Assembly: GCA_016210295.1 (NCBI GenBank)
Contig: JACQUM010000131.1
Span: forward strand, 1-14,896
Source: Chloroflexota bacterium
Lineage (GTDB): Bacteria; Chloroflexota; Dehalococcoidia; UBA6926; JACQUM01
Direction of reading: 5' to 3'
DNA: 14,896 bases
Positions 6,565-12,839 of the stretch are shown in pieces. The translations under genes and the position numbers were made by a program. Under the pieces are notes generated by a model. The model made no database searches. It was not told where the DNA came from and saw only the letters and a list, made by a program, of their open reading frames with translations. Position 1 is the first letter of the stretch, and each line of letters begins with the position of its first letter.

Positions 6565-7647
6565 CTACCAAGCCACGGGGATGCTCAGCTCCCTGCAGAT
6601 GTCCTCCAGCCACTGCACCACTTCCCTATGAAGCGGGATCCCCTTCACCCGCCGTTCCTTCTCCTCCTCCGCCTCCACCTGGCCGGGGTAGATGACGCGG
6701 TCATGGCCCACGGCGGGTGGGGTGTTCTTGAGACCTTGAAGGAACGCGTCCATGGACCGCTTGAACTCGTCCACGTCGGTGAAGCTGGCGATGTTGTAGG
6801 CGCCGACGAAGTGCTTGGACATGCCAGGGGTGATAGTGGCGTAGCCAGACCCAGAGAGGATGCTGCACAGGATATCCACCAGGGCCATTAGACTGTACCC
6901 CTTGTGGGAGCCCATCTCCCGCGTCCCGCCGAAGGGAAGGAGGTAGTATTCCCCCTGGGCCGGTACGGGGCCGGGCTCGGTGATGATGCTCCCATCTCTC
7001 CTAGCGATCCAGTTTCCGGGGATGGTCGCCTTGAGTCGCCTGCCGATCTCCAGCTTGTTCCCCGCCACCATGCTGGTGGCCCAGTCCATGACAAAGGGCG
7101 CCTCTTCCTTCGCCGGGACGGCGTAGGCGACGGGGTTGCTCCCCAACCGGGGCTCCCTCCCGAAGGTGGGGAGGATGAAGGCGCCCACGGCCGTCATGCA
7201 CATCCCGATCATGTCGTGGCTGAGGGCGCGCATGGCGTGGTACGAGGCCATTCCCAGGTGACGGCCGTTGCCCATGGTGACGGCGGCTACACCCGTCGTG
7301 TGCGCCTTCGCGATGGCGATGTCCATGGCCTTGGGGGCGATCATGATGCCCAGGCCGCGATCACAGTCGATGGTGGCGGCCGAAGGGGCCTCGTGAACGA
7401 TGCGCCACCGGGGACGGGGATTGATGGTCCCCTGGTTGTAGCCGTTCACGTAGGACTTCAGCATATTGGAGACGCCGTGGCTGTCCACGCCCCGCAAGTC
7501 TGCCATCACCAGGCAGTCGGCCCCCAGTTGGGCATCGTCCTCGGGGACGCCGAGCTTCTCGAAGATGACGGCCACCGTCGCGCGCAATCTCTCGTGCCGG
7601 ACACGAATGGCGTCCTCTTCCTTGATGTGGAACTCTTCCAGCGCCAT
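6565..7647 (-). CDS. Ldh2-family NAD(P)-dependent oxidoreductase, copy 1
   Basis: This is the first gene of the tandem pair, 360 aa. It shares the start FHIKEEDA, DLRGVDSHGVSNML (50-63), DCDRGLGIMIAPKAMDIAIAKA, GNGRHLGMASYH, ATSMVAGNK, GSHKGYSLMALVDILCSILSG and the C-terminal GIPLHREVVQWLEDI with its neighbour. It differs by a short deletion after EPGPVPAQ and a rewritten stretch before KHFVGAYN, so the pair has diverged. Like the second copy it has Asn61 where the SHGxxR motif normally has Arg. ATG 7647 has GGGGGGAG about six bases before it, and the upstream in-frame extension to 7686 is weak. It is divergent from the rRNA methyltransferase-Maf gene. The leftward operon ends at the terminator near 5341. 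Probably a paralogous pair using related substrates or forming a hetero-oligomer. Confidence 0.9.
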   Translation of the reverse strand: MALEEFHIKEEDAIRVRHERLRATVAVIFEKLGVPEDDAQLGADCLVMADLRGVDSHGVSNMLKSYVNGYNQGTINPRPRWRIVHEAPSAATIDCDRGLGIMIAPKAMDIAIAKAHTTGVAAVTMGNGRHLGMASYHAMRALSHDMIGMCMTAVGAFILPTFGREPRLGSNPVAYAVPAKEEAPFVMDWATSMVAGNKLEIGRRLKATIPGNWIARRDGSIITEPGPVPAQGEYYLLPFGGTREMGSHKGYSLMALVDILCSILSGSGYATITPGMSKHFVGAYNIASFTDVDEFKRSMDAFLQGLKNTPPAVGHDRVIYPGQVEAEEEKERRVKGIPLHREVVQWLEDICRELSIPVAW

Positions 7648-7751
7648 CGCGGCTCCCCCCCAAGACGATTGTGCCAAGCGTATCACCCTTTTACGCTCGT
7701 TGTCACCCCCCTCTCTGGGAGCGCTTTACCAATGGGTGGGCGAAGGCGGGT

Positions 7752-7780
7752 TTGGCAGGCCGCAGGGGAGGCACTACACT
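7752..7780 (+). promoter_or_regulatory. Promoter of the RlmD-Maf gene
   Basis: TTGGCA (7752-7757), a 17-bp spacer and TACACT (7775-7780) lie 17 bases before the ATG at 7798. The short leader still contains the AGGAGGAG ribosome-binding site. Each box differs from consensus at one or two positions. Confidence 0.65.
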
Positions 7781-7797
7781 GGTTTGCAGGAGGAGCG

Positions 7798-9645
7798 ATG
7801 GCCCGCACTCGGCAGTCCCGGCGCCCGCCGGAGGGCTCCGGTCAACGTTTGGCCCTTCGCCTCACGGACATGGCCTATGAAGGCCAAGCCCTGGGCCGCC
7901 TCGACGGGAAGGTCGTCTTCGCCTCCTACGGCATCCCCGGCGAAGAAGTCGTCGCGGAGGCGAGGGAAGAGCACCGCCAGTACACCACCGCACAGGTCGT
8001 GGAGGTTCGGACGCCGTCGCCTTACCGCGTGGAGCCCCGGTGTCCTCACTTCGGAACCTGTGGCGGCTGCCAGCTTCAGCACATCGCCTATCCTCACCAA
8101 CTCGAGCTGAAGAGGCGGGTCGTCGGGGAGCAACTGCGGCGGATAGGAAAGTTCGTCCGTCCGCCCGTCTCCCCTGCCCTCCCCGCGCCCGACCCCTGGC
8201 ACTACCGCAACCACGCCCGATTCACCGTGGGGCGGGAGGGCCGCCTGGGCTACGCCCACTGGCACACCCAGCGTTTCGTCCCCATCGACCATTGCTACAT
8301 CGCGCACCCCTGGATCAACGCGGCCAAGATAACGCTTGATGGGGTGGACCGGCGCCTCCACCAGATCGCCCTTCGCTACGGCACGAACACCGGCAGCTAT
8401 ATCGTCCACCCTCCCCTACCGAACGTCTCCGACTATTCCTCAGGCCAGCCGTGGTACGAGGAGAGCCTCTTCGGCGTACGTTTCCGTGTCTCCGCGGCCT
8501 CCTTCTTCCAGGTCCACACCGCCCAGGCAGAGCGCCTGGCTGCCCTCGTGCGGGACCGTCTCTCCCTCCGGGGCACCGAGTTTGTGGTGGACGCCTACGC
8601 CGGCGTCGGTACCTTCGCCGTCCTCCTGGCCCCCTTCGCCGCCCGCATCCTGGCCATCGAAGAGTCAGCCGCGGCGGTGCGGGACGCGGAAGCGAACGTT
8701 GAGGGCCTCGGGAACGTCCGGATTCTCGAGGCGAAGACGGAGACCGCCCTGGAAGAGCTGAAGGAGCGTCCAAATGCCGTGATCCTGGACCCGCCTCGCG
8801 CAGGCTGCGAGCCCCAGGCCCTCCAAGCCCTCGTTCGCCTGCGGCCGGAGAGGATCGTCTACGTCTCGTGCGACCCGGCGACCCTGGCGCGAGACCTCCA
8901 CATCCTGGTCATGGGCGGCTTCCGCCTCGAGGACGTCACCCCGATAGACATGTTCCCGCAAACCTATCACGTCGAGTGCGTTGCTAGTCTGGTCCTTGGC
9001 ACGTCTGGAGACCTCCTCCTGGCCTCTACTTCACCCAGGCGCGTCGAATTGCTCGGACGCCTAGGTGTACCCTATCAAGCGTTTGTACCCCCGGTCGAAG
9101 AGACCAGGGAGATCGGACAGGAGGCGACGCAGCGGGCCGAAGAGAACGCTCGGCGGAAGGCCGTGGCCATCGCATCCCAGGCCGCGATGACGACCGTTGG
9201 CTTGGACACACTCGTCGTCTCCGGAGATGGCGAGGTGTTGGGCAAACCGCAGGACGCGGCGGAGGCTCGCCGCATGCTGCAGAAGCTCCGCGGACAGGGG
9301 CATACAGTGGTGACAGGCGTGGCGGTGGCGCGGCCGGGTGGGGCCCCGGTGCACAGTGCCTCCTTGACCAGCCGGGTGCATATGCGGGAGTATGCGGATA
9401 GGGAGATAGAGGCCTACATCGCCACCGGCGATCCGATGGACAAGGCTGGCGCCTACGCCGTCCAGGACGGGTCCTTCCACCCTGCCGCCTCGGTGGACGG
9501 TTGCTATCTTAACGTCGTCGGCTTGCCTCTCTGCCTCCTGGACCGTCTCCTACGGGAGAGTGGGCACCCGCTTTCTCCCACGGCGTGTCCCGCGGAAGCG
9601 CCGCGCTGCCTCTACTGCGCGGCGGACCGCCTGTCCCAAGGGTGA
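7798..9645 (+). CDS. Fusion: 23S rRNA (uracil-5-)-methyltransferase (RlmD/RumA type) + Maf nucleotide pyrophosphatase
   Basis: One 615-aa frame carries two complete enzymes. Residues 15-75 look like a TRAM RNA-binding domain. Cys82, Cys88, Cys91 (CPHFGTCGGC) and Cys166 (DHCYI) match the [4Fe-4S] ligands of RumA. VVDAYAGVGTF (263-273) is the SAM-binding motif. DPPRAGC and VSCDPATLARDL give the nucleophile Cys358, and DMFPQTYHVECVA is the usual RumA C-terminus. From residue 406 a Maf domain starts (LLLASTSPRRVELL). It continues with GLDTLVV, LGKPQDAAEA, HTVVTGVAV, GDPMDKAGAYAVQD and YLNVVGLPL, the signatures of (d)NTP pyrophosphatases that remove modified or excess nucleotides. The linker is only a few residues and no stop separates the domains. 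The start ATG follows AGGAGGAG. The tail adds a Cys-rich CPAEAPRCLYC. U1939 specificity and the Maf substrate are inferred from the families. Confidence 0.88.
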   Translation: MARTRQSRRPPEGSGQRLALRLTDMAYEGQALGRLDGKVVFASYGIPGEEVVAEAREEHRQYTTAQVVEVRTPSPYRVEPRCPHFGTCGGCQLQHIAYPHQLELKRRVVGEQLRRIGKFVRPPVSPALPAPDPWHYRNHARFTVGREGRLGYAHWHTQRFVPIDHCYIAHPWINAAKITLDGVDRRLHQIALRYGTNTGSYIVHPPLPNVSDYSSGQPWYEESLFGVRFRVSAASFFQVHTAQAERLAALVRDRLSLRGTEFVVDAYAGVGTFAVLLAPFAARILAIEESAAAVRDAEANVEGLGNVRILEAKTETALEELKERPNAVILDPPRAGCEPQALQALVRLRPERIVYVSCDPATLARDLHILVMGGFRLEDVTPIDMFPQTYHVECVASLVLGTSGDLLLASTSPRRVELLGRLGVPYQAFVPPVEETREIGQEATQRAEENARRKAVAIASQAAMTTVGLDTLVVSGDGEVLGKPQDAAEARRMLQKLRGQGHTVVTGVAVARPGGAPVHSASLTSRVHMREYADREIEAYIATGDPMDKAGAYAVQDGSFHPAASVDGCYLNVVGLPLCLLDRLLRESGHPLSPTACPAEAPRCLYCAADRLSQG

Positions 9646-9651
9646 CGATCC

Positions 9652-10158
9652 GTGCCCTTGCAGGACATCGCCGTCCTTCTCATGCGATGGGGGCACGTCC
9701 TTGCCGCTGTTGGATGGATCGGTGGGAACATCTTCTACTTCGCCGTTCTGCGGCCCATCCTTCGGGATGCCTCCGTCCCGGGGCTCGGCAATCGGCTGGG
9801 AGGCGAATTCAAGGGCATGGTGGAGCTCTCCATCTGGCTCCTCCTGATCACGGGGGCGGTGTTGCTCTTCGATCGGATCGCCGGCCCCGTCAGGCTAGGC
9901 TACGCCATCGTCCTGGCTGCGAAGCTCGGCCTCTCCAGCCTCATGTTCCTCACCGCCTTCTCCCTGGGCCGAAGGGGGCCGCAGAGGCGCGCCTCGCCTC
10001 TGGAAGGAAGATGGGCGGAGCTGCTGCCGGAAGGCATCGCTCGGCGACTGGGTGGGCTTAGCGGGGCCTGGGACCGCCTCTTCTCGCCCACCAACCTGCT
10101 CCTTGTCCTGGGGCCGGTGGTCATCCTCCTCTCCCTCGCCCTTCGGCTGTTCACCTAA
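9652..10158 (+). CDS. Small CopD-like integral membrane protein
   Basis: The 168-aa product has four predicted membrane helices. The first contains WGHVLAAVGWIGGNIFYFAVLRP (residues 13-35), the H-x6-W-x-GG pattern seen in CopD and related membrane proteins. The second and third are ELSIWLLLITGAVLLF and GYAIVLAAKLGLSSLMFLTAF. A basic loop follows, and a last helix LLLVLGPVVILLSLALRLF. Start GTG 9652 lies six bases after the upstream stop, and the AAGGGTGA at that stop can serve as ribosome-binding site, so translation is probably coupled to the RlmD-Maf gene. The role is not known. Involvement in copper or haem chemistry is only suggested by the family name, and the link to the upstream enzymes may be positional only. 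Confidence 0.75.
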   Translation: MPLQDIAVLLMRWGHVLAAVGWIGGNIFYFAVLRPILRDASVPGLGNRLGGEFKGMVELSIWLLLITGAVLLFDRIAGPVRLGYAIVLAAKLGLSSLMFLTAFSLGRRGPQRRASPLEGRWAELLPEGIARRLGGLSGAWDRLFSPTNLLLVLGPVVILLSLALRLFT

Positions 10159-10160
10159 CG

Positions 10161-10300
10161 AGGGTGCTGAAAAACCCCTTCGACCATCCCCCTGCCCCCC
10201 TTCCTGGCCAGGAAGAGGGTGGGAAGCGTATCTGGGGGACACCCCCAAGCCCCTGCCAATCCCGACGCTCGGGACTGGACTCCCCTTTTTGCAGCACCCT
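10161..10300. repeat. 140-bp palindromic repeat element, copy A
   Basis: The ends form an inverted repeat: AGGGTGCTGAAAAA at the left, and at the right TTTTTGCAGCACCCT, which differs only by one extra base. Inside are a perfect palindrome TTCCTGGCCAGGAA (10201-10214), a hairpin GGGGG-ACA-CCCCC (10234-10246) and CCCGA-CGC-TCGGG (10261-10273). It fills the gap between the convergent ends of the CopD-like gene (10158) and the PEP carboxylase gene (stop 10302). An inverted partial copy starts at 14874. It is probably a non-autonomous dispersed element. The A- and T-runs at its ends could also let it act as a two-way terminator. Confidence 0.75.
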
Positions 10301-10301
10301 G

Positions 10302-11750
10302 CTATCCCAGGAAGTGCCGCAACTGGGCCGCCTCCGTGATGAGGGTCGAGAGGTCATGGCCGCTCTCCGTGGCCTGCTCGTAGATCCGGGAGGTCAGGCG
10401 GCGGTGCTCCGGAGAGGGCTCGTACTTCACAAAGTCCAGGGCACCTTTCAAGCCGGGCAGGAGGCGAAAGAGGATATCCTCGTTGCAGTACGTGAGGGCT
10501 CGCTGGAGGTCCTTGGTGAAGCTCTCGTCGCTCCGGAGATAGTCGAGGTCCGACTTCGTGAGCGACTCCAGGCCAATGACCTCCGGCGGGACCCCCAGGG
10601 AGTAGAGGGCGGCGCAGAAACCGATGGCCCGCGGAAGCCGAACCTTGCCCACATCCCGCGAGTAGCCGAAGAGCCCGATATGCAGCTTCCGTCTCCTGCG
10701 AAGGGGAACGAACTCTGCGACCTTGTTGATGAGGCCGGCCAGCTTCTCCACGTGAGCCTGGTAGACAGGCGTGAATGCGCCGATGATCTCCTTCGAGCGC
10801 TCCTCCAGGACCGGGCGCGGGGCCTGTCTTCTTGTCGCCTCGATCTTGTCCACAGCCTGCCGAACAACCTCGAAGGGATAGTCGTACTTGAAGGCCGACT
10901 GAATAGTGAAGGTCTGGACGCTGGGATAGCTCGCCAGACAGTTATCCACGTTCTCGGGCGTGAAGTTGCCCCGGAAGGGCACGGAGCCCACGCCGAGGAT
11001 GGGGTACAGAGGAACGCCCGTCTTCTGCTCCAGGGCCCACAGCCGCTGGAGGGCGATCTCCACGCTGAGCACGGCGCTCACGTAGCCGTAGTTCAACGCG
11101 GGGTCGCTGCGGGCGAGGAAGACGCGGAGGTAGGCTGGATCATCGTCAGCGAGGCAGCCCTCGATGAGGGAGTCAACCGTCAGCAGATGGGCAAGGTCTT
11201 CAACCAGAGGGATGACGTGGATGGAGTCTGGCTTGAACTCCCCGATCCACTGAGAGACGGTGATGTCCCCCTCGTTGATGGGCTGGTTCCCCTTGCCGAC
11301 GATGAAGTTCCTGTAATAGCGGCTAATCCTGCTCAACTCCTGGGCCGAGGTCGTCATGGGCAGGATCACCTCGAAGATGGGGGCAATGTCGCGGCCATAG
11401 AAGTCCCGGGCGACGTCGAAGCTACGGGGTATGCTCTCCAGCGTCTCTAAAAGCACCTTGGCGTCGCTCCGCTCAAAGGCCGGATTAGGGACTCGCGGCG
11501 TGAGGAAGCATTCCTCTCCGAGAGCATGTCGGCGAAAGAACTCCTCGTCCCGAGTCAGGAGCTTCCGCACCACGTGGGAATCCACCTCTTTGCCTTCGAA
11601 GTCCCACATCTGCTCGTCCAGGCCCAGGTGGGAATAGCTGTAGAAAGCCTCGTCCACCTCGGCCTCTCCTTCGACGACTGCGGAGGCGGAGAAGAACGGA
11701 AAGCGGGCGTTATCGGGGTGCTGGGTGCCCATGCAGCGGGGAATCTTCAC
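10302..11750 (-). CDS. ppcA: Phosphoenolpyruvate carboxylase, archaeal type
   Basis: This enzyme adds bicarbonate to PEP to give oxaloacetate, an anaplerotic CO2-fixing step. The 482-aa product is half the length of classical bacterial PEP carboxylase (about 900 aa) and matches the archaeal type. It starts MKIPRCMGTQHPDN, a hallmark of that family, and continues with MWDFEGKEVDSHVVRKLL, LTPRVPNP, LPMTTSA, GKGNQPINEGD, GVGSVPFRGNF, TIQSAFKYDYP and LFGYSRDVG. The start is GTG 11750, with AGGAG six bases upstream. The gene is third in a leftward series after tyrS and pheA, separated from pheA by 224 bp that carry a separate promoter, a palindrome and a structured leader. PEP is also a precursor of the aromatic pathway. 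The archaeal-type enzyme is sporadic in bacteria, so old lateral transfer is likely. Confidence 0.93.
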   Translation of the reverse strand: MKIPRCMGTQHPDNARFPFFSASAVVEGEAEVDEAFYSYSHLGLDEQMWDFEGKEVDSHVVRKLLTRDEEFFRRHALGEECFLTPRVPNPAFERSDAKVLLETLESIPRSFDVARDFYGRDIAPIFEVILPMTTSAQELSRISRYYRNFIVGKGNQPINEGDITVSQWIGEFKPDSIHVIPLVEDLAHLLTVDSLIEGCLADDDPAYLRVFLARSDPALNYGYVSAVLSVEIALQRLWALEQKTGVPLYPILGVGSVPFRGNFTPENVDNCLASYPSVQTFTIQSAFKYDYPFEVVRQAVDKIEATRRQAPRPVLEERSKEIIGAFTPVYQAHVEKLAGLINKVAEFVPLRRRRKLHIGLFGYSRDVGKVRLPRAIGFCAALYSLGVPPEVIGLESLTKSDLDYLRSDESFTKDLQRALTYCNEDILFRLLPGLKGALDFVKYEPSPEHRRLTSRIYEQATESGHDLSTLITEAAQLRHFLG

Positions 11751-11830
11751 GGTGTGCTCCTATTCTTGCTCCCTTTGCGCTTCACTCGCCTTACCGAATT
11801 CCCGCGCGTGGAAGAAGGCGACGCGATGGC

Positions 11831-11879
11831 GGCAGAAACAGTGCCCTATGCCCGCAGGTCCGCATAGAGGGTCTCTGCC
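11831..11879 (-). promoter_or_regulatory. Long hairpin in the ppcA leader
   Basis: In the minus-strand transcript a 49-nt segment folds into an outer stem of nine pairs (GGCAGAGAC with GTTTCTGCC, one G-U). An asymmetric internal loop separates this from an inner stem of eight pairs (CTCTATGC with GCATAGGG, one G-U) that closes a 10-nt loop. It would begin about 36 nt into the predicted ppcA leader and lies about 80 nt before the GTG start. No T-run follows. It matches no riboswitch class I recognise. Confidence 0.4.
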
Positions 11880-11907
11880 TCGGCTGGCACACATAAACTC
11901 CAAGGAC

Positions 11908-11921
11908 GGAACGTTCGTTCC
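11908..11921. promoter_or_regulatory. LexA/SOS-box-like palindrome at the ppcA promoter
   Basis: The sequence GGAACGTTCGTTCC (plus strand) contains GAAC-N4-GTTC. On the minus strand the core is GAAC-GAAC-GTTC, which fits the Gram-positive LexA (DinR) consensus CGAACRNRYGTTYC at 13 of 14 positions. It directly abuts the predicted -10 box, so a bound protein would block transcription. Binding is not shown. Confidence 0.4.
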
Positions 11922-11950
11922 ATGATAGCGGGAGGGGAGGAGTGCCACAA
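11922..11950 (-). promoter_or_regulatory. Candidate promoter of ppcA
   Basis: On the minus strand TTGTGG (11945-11950), a 17-bp spacer and TATCAT (11922-11927) would start a transcript near 11915, leaving a leader of about 165 nt. It has the same pattern as the tRNA-Arg promoter (TTGTGA, TATCAT) in this window. Confidence 0.5.
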
Positions 11951-11974
11951 GTGCTCGTGGAACTGCTTTGTCGG

Positions 11975-12838
11975 TCAATCACCCATCAAAGGGGCGCGCG
12001 GATACGATCCCAGCAACCGAATCCGCCGGCAGAGCACTCCCCTGCCCTTCTCCATAAGCCGATAGGTCTCAGCCATGGAGGCCTCGTGGATGTGGCCGAG
12101 GAACTCGATGTAAAAGGCATATTCCCAGAGGCCGCTGGCGCGGTCCAAACGGAGGGGCCGCGACTGGAGCATGGTGGCGTTGAGGCCCTTCTCCGCGAAA
12201 CGGGAGAGGACCATCGCCAAGGCCCCGGGCCGGTTCTCGACCTCCAGGAGAAAGGCCGTCTTGTCGTTCCCTGTCGGCGGCGGCGTGGCGCCGAGACCGA
12301 AGACCCAGAAGCGCGTCGCGTTCCCGCGCCCGTCTTCCAGGTTCCGTCGCAGGATGGGCAGGCCGTAGATCTGGGCGGCCATATCCGTCGCCAGGGCGGC
12401 GGCCCCCTCCTCTCCCGCCGCCCGCTGGGCGCCGCGCGCGGTGCTCACCTCTCGCACCAGCTCCAGCTCGCGGCCCAGCTCGCGCTCCAGCGCCTGCAGG
12501 TGTCGGCGACACTGCTGCAACGCCTGCTCGTGGGAGTAGACGCGGCGGACCTCTTCCAATGGCCCCCGCGACACGAGATGGTGATGAATGGGGAGCATCA
12601 CCTCCGCGACGACGCTGATCTCCGCCGTTCCGTACAAGGCATCGAAGGTGGTCCCCACGGTCCCCTCAAAGAGGTTCTCCACCGGGAAAACGGCGTAGTC
12701 GACTTCGCCGCGCTGGACTGCGCGGAAGGCGGAGTCCGTCAGCATGGGTATGTAGGTGGCGTCGGGACCGAAGTGGCGAAGGGCAGCGAGGTGGGTGAAG
12801 GTCCCTTCGGGCTGGAGGAAAGCGACGCGTTGAGGCAC
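11975..12838 (-). CDS. pheA: Prephenate dehydratase with ACT domain
   Basis: The enzyme decarboxylates and dehydrates prephenate to phenylpyruvate, the committed step to phenylalanine. The 287-aa product has the catalytic domain with FLQPEGTF (residues 7-14), FPVENLFEGTV (51-61), SHEQALQQC (102-110) and the active-site NATRFWV (173-179). An ACT domain follows, with ENRPGALAMVL (201-211), which keeps the GAL motif, and LQSRP (224-228) where the effector-binding motif is usually ESRP. GTG 12838 is chosen because GGAAGGA precedes it with good spacing and it starts one base after the tyrS stop (TAA 12842-12840). A GTG at 12859 would overlap tyrS by 20 bases. There is no chorismate mutase domain, so this is the stand-alone type. 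It is tightly coupled in translation to the upstream synthetase gene. Confidence 0.92.
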   Translation of the reverse strand: MPQRVAFLQPEGTFTHLAALRHFGPDATYIPMLTDSAFRAVQRGEVDYAVFPVENLFEGTVGTTFDALYGTAEISVVAEVMLPIHHHLVSRGPLEEVRRVYSHEQALQQCRRHLQALERELGRELELVREVSTARGAQRAAGEEGAAALATDMAAQIYGLPILRRNLEDGRGNATRFWVFGLGATPPPTGNDKTAFLLEVENRPGALAMVLSRFAEKGLNATMLQSRPLRLDRASGLWEYAFYIEFLGHIHEASMAETYRLMEKGRGVLCRRIRLLGSYPRAPLMGD

Positions 12839-12839
12839 G

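Noticed and set aside
6904..7797. Open plus-strand frame running into the RlmD-Maf gene for almost 300 extra codons.
   Set aside because: It is antisense to the well-conserved Ldh2 gene, has no family similarity, and a promoter plus strong ribosome-binding site precede the ATG at 7798.
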